Positions 1 through 9,600 of a stretch of 43,277 bases of DNA are shown here, in pieces. The DNA comes from Paenibacillus radicis (ex Xue et al. 2023). GTDB taxonomy: Bacteria; Bacillota; Bacilli; Paenibacillales; NBRC-103111. Numbering within the stretch: the stretch's first letter is position 1; every line of letters begins with the position of its first letter. The notes beneath the pieces were generated by a model that saw only the letters and a list, made by a program, of their open reading frames with translations, was not told the origin of the DNA and made no database searches. Location: contig NZ_JANQBD010000045.1 of assembly GCF_024722015.1 (NCBI RefSeq), forward strand, positions 1 to 43,277, read 5' to 3'. The position numbers were made by a program, and so were the translations under genes.

Positions 1-124
1 GTAACGTTCCTGCTGGGATGTTTAACTCTTCTGCAATCTGCGGAACGCTCTTTGTCTGTTCTTGAATGTACTTTACTGTCTTTTCTTTAAACTCATCACT
101 GAACCTCTGTCTCATCTCACCCAC
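1..124 (-). CDS. IS3-type transposase OrfA, 5' part (cut by window edge)
   Basis: Reading leftwards on the minus strand, the translation runs MRQRFSDEFKEKTVKYI and on to an IAEELNIPAGTL-like segment. This is the N-terminal helix-turn-helix of IS3-family OrfA proteins, which bind the element ends. The possible starts are GTG at 124 or ATG at 115; a purine-rich GAGGAAGAGG lies about 8-10 bases ahead of the GTG. The gene leaves the window after about 41 codons, so I cannot tell whether it is intact. Upstream, TGGACACC near 175-182 has the TG-start expected of an IS3 terminal repeat and probably marks the element boundary. Family call by motif only. Confidence 0.6.
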   Translation of the reverse strand, partial: MGEMRQRFSDEFKEKTVKYIQEQTKSVPQIAEELNIPAGTL

Positions 125-174
125 ACCGGACACCTCTTCCTCTTTGTAATTTAATTATCTGCATTCTCTTATGA

Positions 175-190
175 GGTGTCCACTTTTTAT
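175..190 (-). repeat. Probable terminal end of the IS3-type element
   Basis: On the minus strand the sequence preceding the OrfA start begins TGGACACCTCATAAG, matching the TG...CA rule for IS3 element tips. It lies about 50 bases upstream of the OrfA start, as usual. The other end is outside the window, so the inverted repeat cannot be confirmed. Confidence 0.35.
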
Positions 191-786
191 TCTAGATCTA
201 GTAGTTCCTCTACTTCATGAAATGGGATAGGTTTTCAACCCATAGAGGATCGACGATCCGTTAGTCAGCTGGACTCATGGTAAAGACATAGCATAATAGG
301 ATGGATTCCCACCCCCGCAAGAGAGAGACCAAAAATCAGAGTAAGCTTCGTTCTCTCCAAAACATATAAATTCTACAAAAAAAGCCTTACGGCGTCCTTC
401 GTGTACGATCTACATTTGTGCGCTTTGGAGGGATGGGTGTGGGATTACGGCAGCTGTTGAACTCGTGTTCCTTGATTGGTAGGCTTGCAGCGGTCGGAAC
501 AGTAGCTTCAAAGGTAAGCTGCTTACTCGAGCAGTCACCGGAGGTGACGACCAGGGCGGCGCTTACGCTTCTACACCCTACATTCGTTCCCTCTTTTGTT
601 CTACTTCGTGCTTTGCGCCCTTCCTTACTCCTCTAAGCCGGTGTTCGAACTGTTATTAATAGCCATGAACTCCTCTGCAATGTTCCAAGTACATACAGTT
701 AGCTTCACTATACTTTTAGCGAAGAGATCCACCCGCACATAGCCTTAAACAACACGCCAGTACTGCATTCACGGAAGTGAAGGGCA
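191..786. other. Gene-poor stretch, no supportable gene
   Basis: I see no recognisable protein, RNA gene or convincing ribosome binding site in this 600-base stretch. The open frame at 418-636 lacks a Shine-Dalgarno sequence and has an unconvincing composition. Given the IS fragments on both sides, it is most likely decayed mobile-element or intergenic DNA. Confidence 0.4.
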
Positions 787-787
787 A

Positions 788-976
788 TGCGGAAGTAATT
801 GTTCCGTTATCACCTGAAAACTCCAAAAATCAGAGTGATAAGGGAACAACTAGTTCCGTTATCGCTCTGTTTTTGTGCATAAATGCTCCATTCAGCCAAC
901 ATAACGGAATTACCACTTCCGCTATTGCCCCAGATTGGAGGCGGCTGATGGAATAACGGAACTCTCCGTTCCGTAC
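788..976. repeat. Array of four imperfect dyad repeats
   Basis: Four related inverted repeats occur at about 788-810, 831-869, 901-925 and 952-976, with centres about 50-63 bases apart. The shared core is ATAACGGAA, a 4-7 base loop, then TTCCGTTAT, with one or two mismatches per copy. The second copy has the longest dyad, 17-base arms with two mismatches. Each would fold as a hairpin in RNA or single-stranded DNA. No gene spans the array convincingly. Confidence 0.65.
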
Positions 977-1209
977 AAAATCCTCCAGGGCTCACCCCCC
1001 ACTATTTCTATAAAAATCCCCCTTGATCATGGAGTGCATTAAAGATCTTAAGCTCAAATGCAGCTCTAAACTAAGCAAGTTAGGCAGGTTACTCGCTCAT
1101 TTCTTCATTCCTTCGAAAAGCTTTCTAATCGAAACACTTTCATTGAGGATATATCTCAAGCTTAAAGGCAGCTTGTCCTGCGGGATAAGTATGGTACGCT
1201 CGCTTTTTA

Positions 1210-1362
1210 TGACATACGAGATATAGCCGAAGTATTGAAGATTATATCCGTTTTTATAATGAAGAACGAATCCAGAAGAAACTAAACAAGCTGACTCCGG
1301 TTGAGTACCGTCGCCAGCTTTTTGCCTAGGGCTTTTTTCTATGTCTACAAAATTGGGGCTTG
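1210..1362 (+). pseudogene. IS3-family transposase OrfB, C-terminal relic
   Basis: From about 1222 the plus strand reads YSRSIEDYIRFYNEERIQ followed by KKLNKLTPVEYRRQLFA and a TAG stop at 1327-1329. This is the highly characteristic C-terminal tail of IS3/IS150-type OrfB (the DDE integrase). An in-frame TGA at 1210 and the absence of any recognisable upstream integrase domain show it is a fragment. After the stop, TGTCTACAAAATTGGGG-like sequence (about 1342-1362) resembles an IS3 terminal repeat. It is in the opposite orientation to the OrfA at the left edge, so it is probably a separate element. Confidence 0.7.
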
Positions 1363-1398
1363 TCCATAATTTTTTATTAAACTAACAGGCAAATGGCA

Positions 1399-2649
1399 TT
1401 ATTGTACAATCGCATGTACCCCAGCCAACACAAGCCCGATCAAAAACCCGCAAATCGCACCGTTCACACGAATCCATTGCAAATCCCCGCCAATTTTATC
1501 TTCCATAAGTTCAATAAGCGTAGCATCGTCAAAGCGGTCGATATTTTCCTTGATCAACGCCCCAATCTTATGATGGTTAGCTTCAATTAAACGAGCAATT
1601 TGCTCCCTCAGCCCAAGCTCCATCCGATTTAGTAGATCTTCATTTTCTTCAATCTGCTTGATCATACGTGAAAGGAATGGAATCACATGATTCTCGGCAA
1701 ACTGCTCCTCACGCACCCATTCGAGCGCCTGTGTTTGCAGCCGCTGCAGCAGCACGAGTAGCTTATCGCCAAGCTTCCATTCGGTTGCCAGCTGCTCTTT
1801 CCATTTCTCCAGCTCCAACGCAATATTCTCCTGATGCTCAGGCTTATTCAACCAATCTCTCAATGCTTCCATCACAGCTTGGCGATTTGCATTTTCTTTA
1901 GACCTCAAGCCCTCTATACCTGTAAGCATAAACTGCTGAATCAAGCTGCCAAGCTTTTCTTCATTAAAAAATCCAACGAACGCATTCAATGCAAACTGCA
2001 TGAGTCCGTTTGTTTTCAGATGGGCCAAAGCTTGTACAGCCATCACACCCATGCGATCCCGAATTTCATTCTTTCTGACCAGCTTTTCTGCCATATCCAG
2101 CACAAAATCGAAAGCTTTCTCATCATAACCTCTTGCATAAGCTTGTCCAAGTGTTTTATCAATCAAGCTGCGCAAATCCAACGTTCCTAAAAGACGAATG
2201 ATTTCTTTTTCCCCGTAGGCAGCGAGCTTCTCCAATGGAATTTGTTGAATCGCAAACTCGCTTATTTTCGCTATTCCCGCTTTAGCGCCGTCTGTCGCCA
2301 ATTGCTGCTCAGCCCCACGCAAAAGCCTTATAATAATGGGCACCTGAGCCAGCTTATCCATAATGCTCTTCTTACTCAGGAGATCCTCCTGGATCGTAGT
2401 AATAAAAGCTTGCGAAACCTTAGCCCGATTTTTCGGCAAAAGAGCCGTATGTGGTATCGGAATACCAAGTGGATGCCGGAACAGCGCAGTAACAGCAAAC
2501 CAATCCGCCAACCCTCCTACGAGCCCTGCTTCAAAGCCACTTTGTAAAAAACGCACCCAAGGCCCATCTACAAACAATGTTCCCACAAACCCCGCCGCCA
2601 TTATTCCGAGCGACACCGTCGCCGTATATTTGGATTTCCCCTTCATCAT
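1399..2649 (-). CDS. DUF445 family membrane protein (YjiN-like)
   Basis: A 416-aa protein of the DUF445 family (COG2733, YjiN-like). The family signature GGLADWFAVTALFRHPLGIP lies near residues 45-65, followed by IPHTALLPKNRAKV. One hydrophobic segment precedes it (about residues 10-30) and another closes the protein (IRVNGAICGFLIGLVLAG). The long helical middle is probably cytoplasmic. This two-anchor layout is typical of the family, whose biochemical role is not established. The ATG at 2649 follows AGAGGGGAC at good distance; a second ATG is the very next codon. It is probably transcribed alone; I see no clear terminator downstream. Confidence 0.88.
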   Translation of the reverse strand: MMKGKSKYTATVSLGIMAAGFVGTLFVDGPWVRFLQSGFEAGLVGGLADWFAVTALFRHPLGIPIPHTALLPKNRAKVSQAFITTIQEDLLSKKSIMDKLAQVPIIIRLLRGAEQQLATDGAKAGIAKISEFAIQQIPLEKLAAYGEKEIIRLLGTLDLRSLIDKTLGQAYARGYDEKAFDFVLDMAEKLVRKNEIRDRMGVMAVQALAHLKTNGLMQFALNAFVGFFNEEKLGSLIQQFMLTGIEGLRSKENANRQAVMEALRDWLNKPEHQENIALELEKWKEQLATEWKLGDKLLVLLQRLQTQALEWVREEQFAENHVIPFLSRMIKQIEENEDLLNRMELGLREQIARLIEANHHKIGALIKENIDRFDDATLIELMEDKIGGDLQWIRVNGAICGFLIGLVLAGVHAIVQ

Positions 2650-2752
2650 GGTTGTCCCCTCTGCAAAATACTCTGTAATTTAATCCCTGATCATCTATTC
2701 TACTAGAATGACCAAACAGACTTAATAATAGACAGAAAGACCACTGCGGTCA

Positions 2753-2795
2753 ACAAAAAAGTATCCACGGCATTATACTGAGCCCATGAATACTT
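2753..2795 (-). terminator. Rho-independent terminator after the BASS transporter
   Basis: On the minus strand AAAGTATTCATGG pairs with CCGTGGATACTTT around an 11-base loop and runs into a T tract. It lies just after the stop of the transporter at 2804. Confidence 0.7.
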
Positions 2796-2803
2796 TCTCT
2801 TGT

Positions 2804-3769
2804 TTAAGCTGCTTTGGTTGCGGTTTGTCCATTCATGCCCAAGCTTTTGCCTAATCTGTAACCGAACAATGCAGCGAGAATTTGCTGGAACAGCATTCCC
2901 GCGATAACAGGCAGCGCGACCGGCGCCGGGAAAAAGGCGATAGCCAGTACCGCACCCGCGCTTAAATTCCGCATACCGGAGTTGAACGTTAAAGCAATGG
3001 TTAATTCACGATCCCAACCCATCGCTTTCGCTACGAACCATCCAAGCACATAGCCTAATGTAGCGCATACAAATGCAACCAATATAATGACGGCCAGCTG
3101 AGAATTCATTTGTTTAAGATAAGGAGCTATTACAGAGCTATTAAGAGATACAACAATAAATAATCCGATTTTGGAAAATGGAGCTAAATTCGGGCCCCAC
3201 TGTGACTTGATTTTGCCTTTGGTAAGCTGGTTCAGCGCCATGCCTATCAATGATGGAAGAACTACCATCCAGAGCAGTCCTTGCATGATGTCCCAAGTGT
3301 TCATTTCTACCTTGGCGCCTACAAACAACGTTAAGCTGTAAGGCACAATAAATGGGGAAAGCATCGTATCGAGCAATATTAATGCTAACGTTAGCGCCAG
3401 ATTGCCACGGTATATCGTAACCCACACCAAGCTTATGACCCCGGTTGGAATTACGAACAGCAGGATGAATCCCGTCTGAGTCAGATCGTCGCCTGGGAAA
3501 AATAATTGACCTGCTCCCCACCCAATCAATGGCATCACTACATGTAAAATAATGAAAATGACAATAAGCGGAAACGGATGCATGATTACTTTGCCCAAAT
3601 CCTTGAAATTAGATCCAAGACTTCCAGCAAAGGTCATCGCTGCAAAAATCCATGGCGCGAGAAAGCTGTAGGAGGATAACCACGACGCACACAACAAGCC
3701 TACAATAACACCTAGCGGAGTCAGCAGCGGCATCACTTTTTCCAAAAATTTATTCAGTCGGTTTAACAT
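2804..3769 (-). CDS. Bile acid:sodium symporter (BASS) family transporter
   Basis: A 321-aa polytopic membrane protein with about nine or ten hydrophobic segments. Recognisable family patterns include the glycine-rich early helices (TFAGSLGSNFKDL) and a late helix pair containing NSGMRNLSAGAVLAIAFF, the conserved NxGMRN-type region near residues 260-270. BASS proteins move organic anions with sodium; bacterial members carry bile acids, pantoate or 2-keto acids. The sequence does not reveal the substrate. The ATG at 3769 is preceded by AGAGGG about 10 bases upstream. A terminator follows, so the gene is probably monocistronic or the last of a unit with the UAP1-like gene upstream, 177 bases away. 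Confidence 0.85.
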   Translation of the reverse strand: MLNRLNKFLEKVMPLLTPLGVIVGLLCASWLSSYSFLAPWIFAAMTFAGSLGSNFKDLGKVIMHPFPLIVIFIILHVVMPLIGWGAGQLFFPGDDLTQTGFILLFVIPTGVISLVWVTIYRGNLALTLALILLDTMLSPFIVPYSLTLFVGAKVEMNTWDIMQGLLWMVVLPSLIGMALNQLTKGKIKSQWGPNLAPFSKIGLFIVVSLNSSVIAPYLKQMNSQLAVIILVAFVCATLGYVLGWFVAKAMGWDRELTIALTFNSGMRNLSAGAVLAIAFFPAPVALPVIAGMLFQQILAALFGYRLGKSLGMNGQTATKAA

Positions 3770-3946
3770 AGATGGCGGCCCTCTTTATATTCGTATTAGA
3801 GTTAGTTGAAGTTCTCCACCTATTCTAGCATAATTTTTTAAGCTTAAAAGAACCAATATTGCGTTTTCCATTAAAAGCAAACCATATTTGCCATCGATTT
3901 TTCTATAAGGCCTGCAAAAAAATTTTATTGCTGAATTCGAATGATG

Positions 3947-5296
3947 TTAGAAGTTAACCCCCAGCGGATCCAATCCTTCCCCGGCATATGAAACCAATGG
4001 AGATACTTCGATCTCCCGAGTAGCTAGCCTTTCTGGAGGAACACCTGCCGCAAGAAGCCAGCTGCGATGCAATTCGAATAGCATCTTCCTTGCCGTAAAT
4101 GGACTGTCTACACCTTCTTTATTTTTCACTGGGGCAAACTCAGCATCTCGCTTCATTAATAGTACGGTCAGGTTATCAGCCAACGGGAAAAAGTCAAAAT
4201 GATGCCTTTCAAACTTATAAGCATTCGGTTTGTCCGGAGCCGTTAAAGCACCCTCGCTGTTAACATATGGAATCTTTTTGTGGGCCACATGGTAGGGGAT
4301 TTCGGTTTGCGCATGCTTCTCAATAAAGTCGGTACGAAACAATTGAATGGACAGATTTGCCAGACGGTATTTCAGCTTTCCCTGATCATCCCGATCATAC
4401 ATAATAGATTCCGGCAATTCATTATATTCTACTACAGCTGGATGACCATTCTTCAAGCAGACTACTCCAACCTTTTCCTCTGGTTCGACCTTCTCAATCA
4501 CTTTAGTCGCTACAGGATTGTTGAAATGCGAAGCCACTCCAATAAATACCGGATCAGCCACCTTTATCAGCGCATTATCGACATTGTAATAGAACAGCCA
4601 CTCCACGCCGCGGCGCTTCAAATCATCCAAAGCGCCAGAGCGCTTAAGTGCAGCGAAGCAATCCCCATTGCCGCTAGGTGCCAGGCTAATCTCATCTTCG
4701 GCAGCCATCAGTATTTTCCCGCTTTCATCTAAAGCAGGCATAACTCCCTGTTCAAAAAAGAAGCAGTCTTCTTGAGCATAGCCAAAGAAATCATGATTAT
4801 TAAAGAAGTGGACCGTTTCTCTATGATTATCCGGGCTTGTCATAACATACCATGGAATCGCAGTACCAGCCCGTTTGGATAGGTTGATCAGACGTTCCGC
4901 TTGCAGCTGAAACAATGATTTATGCGAAGGCAATCCGATATCATAGGTACCTTTGGGACCTTCATGTCCCAGCCTGCTTCCTTGCCCGCCTGCAACAACC
5001 AATGCTCCAACTTTCCCCTTCCGCAGCAGCTCCCAGCCCTTTTGCGTAAATTGCTCCTGCTCTAGGACGTCAAACTCGTCCCAATCCCAAGCATGTATGG
5101 AATCCAATGCTTCCATATGATCCGCAGCGGTAGGTCGGTTATTCAGCATATTGTTAATTTTGTTAAAATCCAAGTTAAGAATAGTATCGACCAGTTTTGC
5201 CTGTGAAGCTGCAGATAATTGAGGATAAAACTGAAGCAGCTGCTCTTGTCCATGCTGTGCCAGTAAAGCTGTTGCTTGTTCCCATTTGGAATCCAC
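3947..5296 (-). CDS. UAP1/AGX1-like UDP-sugar pyrophosphorylase (UDPGP type 1 family)
   Basis: A nucleotidyltransferase joining UTP with a hexose- or N-acetylhexosamine-1-phosphate. The nucleotide-binding signature VVAGGQGSRLGHEGPKGTYD lies near residues 100-120, followed by GLPSHKSLFQLQAERL. Further on are VGVVCLKNGHPAVVEYNE and the HKKIPYVN...PDKPNAYKFE region. These follow the order and wording of eukaryotic UDP-GlcNAc pyrophosphorylase (UAP1/AGX1) more closely than bacterial GlmU or GalU. Length (about 450 aa) fits. The frame stays open to a GTG at 5308, but GAGGGG there almost touches it; the GTG at 5296 has better spacing (about 11 bases) and is my preferred start. The exact sugar is not determined by sequence. 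Confidence 0.85.
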   Translation of the reverse strand: MDSKWEQATALLAQHGQEQLLQFYPQLSAASQAKLVDTILNLDFNKINNMLNNRPTAADHMEALDSIHAWDWDEFDVLEQEQFTQKGWELLRKGKVGALVVAGGQGSRLGHEGPKGTYDIGLPSHKSLFQLQAERLINLSKRAGTAIPWYVMTSPDNHRETVHFFNNHDFFGYAQEDCFFFEQGVMPALDESGKILMAAEDEISLAPSGNGDCFAALKRSGALDDLKRRGVEWLFYYNVDNALIKVADPVFIGVASHFNNPVATKVIEKVEPEEKVGVVCLKNGHPAVVEYNELPESIMYDRDDQGKLKYRLANLSIQLFRTDFIEKHAQTEIPYHVAHKKIPYVNSEGALTAPDKPNAYKFERHHFDFFPLADNLTVLLMKRDAEFAPVKNKEGVDSPFTARKMLFELHRSWLLAAGVPPERLATREIEVSPLVSYAGEGLDPLGVNF

Positions 5297-5442
5297 CTTA
5301 TAGCACACTCCCCTCTATATTCTTTTCATCCATTTTACCACATATTACCACATACGAGGAATTGGAGGTTTAATGAGTGAGGTTGCGCCTTGAAATTTAG
5401 TTAGATCTGAGAGACCTTGTGCAAGTAAATAGCAATTATAGA

Positions 5443-5490
5443 AAAGAGAGAGACAGCGGAAGCAGATGCTTCCGTTCTCTCTCTCTTTTT
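5443..5490. terminator. Strong bidirectional terminator
   Basis: AGAGAGAGACAGCGGAAGC pairs with GCTTCCGTTCTCTCTCTCT around AGAT, with T-rich tracts on both strands. It lies after the stop of the response regulator (5559, minus) and probably ends the long minus-strand transcript. It also insulates the genes to its left. Confidence 0.85.
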
Positions 5491-5558
5491 GCGCATTAGT
5501 ACAGTTATATGCACAAATAAAGAAATTTCGATTTCCTTTATTCAGCTTGAATTAGAAG

Positions 5559-6671
5559 TTATTCCAGCGAAATCTCAATCCCAAGCTCATTTCTAAATCT
5601 ATCCACCATTAGATTGTGCAGATTCCGCGCCGCAGCGCCTTCTCCCGCTTCCTTCAAATCTTTCAGCAGGAGTCTGTAATGAACTTCCGTATAAGGCTCT
5701 AGCATAATAAGCTTTCGCAAAATAGATTCTCTTTCCAATCGGCCTGCTAGAGGAAGCAGCTGTTGCAAGGATTGCAGATAGGCAGCACGAATTTCGTATC
5801 GTCTAGCTGCTGCCCATGCATAATTCTCTGACTCTAAATAGTCGCCGCGATAAAGCTTAACCAATTCCCCTACCACGGACAGATCCCCATCTTTATAGTG
5901 CATTAATGCGCCCAGCTGTGACTTATCACTCACAATTCCCTCTAACCGCATCCAATATCTCTCATCGCCAAACATAACCGCGTCCTGAAACCCTGCGTTT
6001 TTTAGCGTATTGCGAAGATGGTATAACGTCGTGTGAAACAAAGCCTGCGCCCGATCGAGCGTGTGCTCGGGCCACATATCCTCCAAAATGCGATTGCGCT
6101 GCACAGGGTTGCCATCATAATGCCAAAGATAAGCGAACATTTCCTTCGCTTTCTTCGTCCTCCACGTTACCAAGGAATGATCTGAATCGTACAGTTCCAT
6201 ACTCCCAAGAACATTCAAATGTAGAGAGGTTTCCTCCGTTTCCCCGATAGGCTCCAACTCCTCCTCGGCAGAAGATCGAATAGGCTTGCTCTGCACTTGC
6301 TCCCGTTGGCGGAATCGAAACTGATATCGCTCCAGCGTCTTAGCGAGCCGCTCTTTGGAAACAGGCTTCAGCAAATATCCGAAAGCGTTGACCTCAAAGG
6401 CTTCCACGGCATATTCCTGATAAGCGGTAACGAATATGATCTGACTGCCCGGACAACTCAGAGACAATCGCTCCGCAGCGATCAACCCGTTCATTCCCGG
6501 CATCTCAATATCCAGGAATATCAGGTCCACTTCCGTATCCTCCAAATAAGCGAACGCTTCATCCACTTGAAGAAATTTGCGTTCAACAAATACGCCGCCC
6601 ACTTCATGCAGCACAATTTCCAGTACATCCAAAGCAATTTCTTCATCATCAATCAATACAGCTTTAAGCAT
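5559..6671 (-). CDS. Response regulator, REC-wHTH-BTAD (SAPR family)
   Basis: A 370-aa two-component regulator of the COG3947 type. An N-terminal receiver domain (residues 1-125) has the acidic pocket DDEE at 8-11, the phosphoacceptor Asp54 in LIFLDIEMPGMNG, and the conserved Lys in GYLLKPVS. After a variable linker comes a winged-helix segment (LNVLGSMELYD ... WRTKKAKEMFAYLWHY) and a BTAD helical domain to the C-terminus. BTAD regulators bind DNA and often work as oligomers. The ATG at 6671 overlaps the kinase stop by eight bases (ATGCTTAA) and has GGAGG six bases upstream; a GTG one codon earlier is too close to it. The overlap argues for translational coupling, so this is very likely the partner of the kinase next to it. 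Confidence 0.92.
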   Translation of the reverse strand: MLKAVLIDDEEIALDVLEIVLHEVGGVFVERKFLQVDEAFAYLEDTEVDLIFLDIEMPGMNGLIAAERLSLSCPGSQIIFVTAYQEYAVEAFEVNAFGYLLKPVSKERLAKTLERYQFRFRQREQVQSKPIRSSAEEELEPIGETEETSLHLNVLGSMELYDSDHSLVTWRTKKAKEMFAYLWHYDGNPVQRNRILEDMWPEHTLDRAQALFHTTLYHLRNTLKNAGFQDAVMFGDERYWMRLEGIVSDKSQLGALMHYKDGDLSVVGELVKLYRGDYLESENYAWAAARRYEIRAAYLQSLQQLLPLAGRLERESILRKLIMLEPYTEVHYRLLLKDLKEAGEGAAARNLHNLMVDRFRNELGIEISLE

Positions 6672-9600
6672 CACGTTCCTCCGGTATGTGAAACTTTACA
6701 TAAGTCCCTTGGTTGGGCTCACTGCGTATCTCCAATGTTTGGGCGTAAAGCATTTTTAGTCGCCGGTTTACATTCCCGGTACCGACCCCGCTTCCCTCAT
6801 CTTTATCCAGCTTATTGAGCATGTCTTCATCCATCCCGATTCCGTCATCCTCCACAGTAATTTCCACCCCTTTGTGCACACGGCAAGCACGAATCACCAC
6901 CGTGCCTCCTGAAGGCTTCGGCCCAATCCCGTGACGCACCGCATTTTCTACGAGAGGCTGAACCATCAGCGGCGGCAGCATACAATGAAAGCCCTCTTCA
7001 ATCAAATAACGAACCTGAAGCCTGCTGCCAAACCGCAGCTGTTCAATAGCCATATAGGCTTTCACCAGCTCCAGCTCTCTTTCAAACGATACAAGCTGGC
7101 TTTGAAAGGTGAAAGTAAACTTGGCTCTCAGATAGGTCGTCAAATGATGAATGGTCTCTCTTAGCTTATCGGTGTTCTTGTAGCTGAGCCCAACAAGGGC
7201 ATTCAAGCTGTTGTACAGGAAATGAGGGGTGATTTGCGCTTGCAAAAAATCGATCTCCCTACGGACCGCATACTCTGAAGATCGTTTCATGGAAAGCAGT
7301 GATTGTACCCTGGCCTTAAGTTCGGTCAACTCAAACGGCTTTTGCAAAATATCGTTAGTTCCTGCTGCGAACGCAGCAATCATATCACCGGTTTGACCGG
7401 ATGCTGTCAGCATCAATACCGGCAGCTCGGCCAAACCATGCAATTTGCGAATTTCTTTACAGACATCTACCCCTGAAACACCGGGCATCATCAAATCAAG
7501 CAGAACCAAATCCGGCTTTGGTGAGCGTTGCAGCAGCTCAATAGCTTCCTTGCCGCTATATACGGCCGTGTAGTCATAATTCAAGGATGAGATTGCGTCA
7601 ATTAATATTTTTACATTGGAAGGCTCATCATCCACCAAGAGGATAGAAAATTCCGCCGGCTCTTCGGACCGGAATTGGTTTGCGAAAGCATAACTCTCGA
7701 CAAAATCCGTATCATAGGTCGTCTTGTCTACTGACACTTCACCAGGGGCTATCGGCAGCGTGAAGGTAAAGCGTGTTCCTCTGCCAACCTCTGATTCCAC
7801 CTCCAGCTTGCCATTCTGCAGCTCCACAAGCTGCTTGGTTATGCTGAGTCCAAGACCAATCCCACTCGGCGACTGTACGCCCATTTCGTTATACTGCTGG
7901 AAGGGCTGAAAGATACGCTTGATCTGCCCTGCTGGAATTCCCCTGCCCGTATCGGTAATAGAAACAGCGAGTTCCTTCCCTCTTATTTCAGCGCTTATGC
8001 GAATCGAGCCATGCTCGGTAAATTTCATCCCATTTTCCAATAAGTTATATAAAATTTGCTTCAACCGGTTTTCATCCGCGTAAATTAGAGGCAGCCCAGC
8101 ATCAAGTTCATTAATGAGGATAACCTGCTTATTAATAGGCGTGATGGAAAGCGTCTCGAGCACAAAGCTAACGCTCATTCGTAAATCCACAGCGGTTGTA
8201 TGAATAAGCATATGCCCATGCTTAATTCGTGACATATCGAGAATATCGTGAATAAGTCCAGCCAGCCGTCGGCCAACTAGGTTCATAAGCCTGATATTTT
8301 CCTTGTGCTGGGGACTAAGCTCGGTTTTGCGATCATCCAGCAGCGACTGTGATAAATTAATAAGACCATGCAACGGTGTGCGAAGCTCATGCGAGGTTTT
8401 GGCCAGAAATTCATCCTTCTGCCGATCGTAAGCAAGCAGCTGCTTGGATAGTCGTTCATTCTTATTAAAAGCCTGCTGAATACGGTTAGACATTAGAAAA
8501 GCTTGGGAAAACACGAGAAGCAATGGTGAAACGATCATATAATACGGATTGTCGAGTGCCAGCTCATAACGAAGCTGGGCAATAATCGAGTTGACGATTA
8601 GGAAGAACACCCCTACCGCAAGAAAGCCGGTCCCCGAGACTCCTTTATAGCTATTGCGGATCAGCATATAAAAAATAAATATAAATGTGGTTCCTTGTAA
8701 CAGGAAATTCAGTGTCATGGTATTCACCAAATATTCATTGGGAATGAACACAATGACTACGAGATAAACATAAATGAACCGAAGTATCCAGCGAAACAAC
8801 AAATTGTTTTGCTCACCTAAGTAGGTAAAAATGTACAGTGCAAAAAATAAAAAGGAAAAATAGGTGCAAATAAAAATGATTTTTTGAATCACTACGAAGG
8901 TGATCGAGGGAATTAACCTCGATAACAATATTTCGTTGTCGATGGTAAAAAAAACGCCGGTTGCCAGGCAAAATAAACTGAAATACATAAGATGCCGTTC
9001 TTTGCGCCATTGGCGGAACATGCCGCCATAGTATAAGCCGAACAACAGCATTGTCGATATCTGAACCATATCTGCCAGCTGGGAATTATCTATTCGATCC
9101 GTAACCGCCCGATAGGAGCCGAACTCAGGAGCTTGCACCAGCCCGCCAACAAGATATTTGAAGCTAGCAACCTGGATGATAATTTCAATGAAGCCTGCTT
9201 CAGCCTTCTCTGTACCAAAAAAGGGCAGATTGCTGGCTACAAAATCATTTCCGTTTAGCGATGGATTCCCATTGCCTTTAAGATCAGTGCCGTTCATATA
9301 AATGTGGCTGGACATCCGAACTTTTTTGGCTCGCAAGCTATATATATCCGTCTTGTCTACTTGAACGAGCAATCGGTATGTCCCAACACCGTAGCCATCT
9401 CTTCCGTCAGTTTCAAGTACCCCCTTCCAGCCAGCGGGTACCTTCAGAGTCTGTCGTTGTGCTACAAGCTCGGGGTGATTCTTAAAATCAGTGGGAGTCA
9501 GCAGCTTCCCTGCATAAAACTCCCACTCACCTTTTAGTGGAATGACTGAATCATTAGAAAAATTCCACTCCCTTGCATCCAATATTCCATTATGGGCTAC

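Noticed and set aside
418..636. Open frame of 72 codons on the plus strand
   Set aside because: No ribosome site, unusual composition, lies among IS fragments, and no family pattern.
810..995. Open frame of 61 codons on the minus strand
   Set aside because: It is formed by the dyad repeats themselves and has no convincing start signal.
1023..1226. Open frame of 67 codons just before the IS3 tail
   Set aside because: I looked for integrase motifs that would join it to the transposase relic and found none; it is probably decayed DNA.
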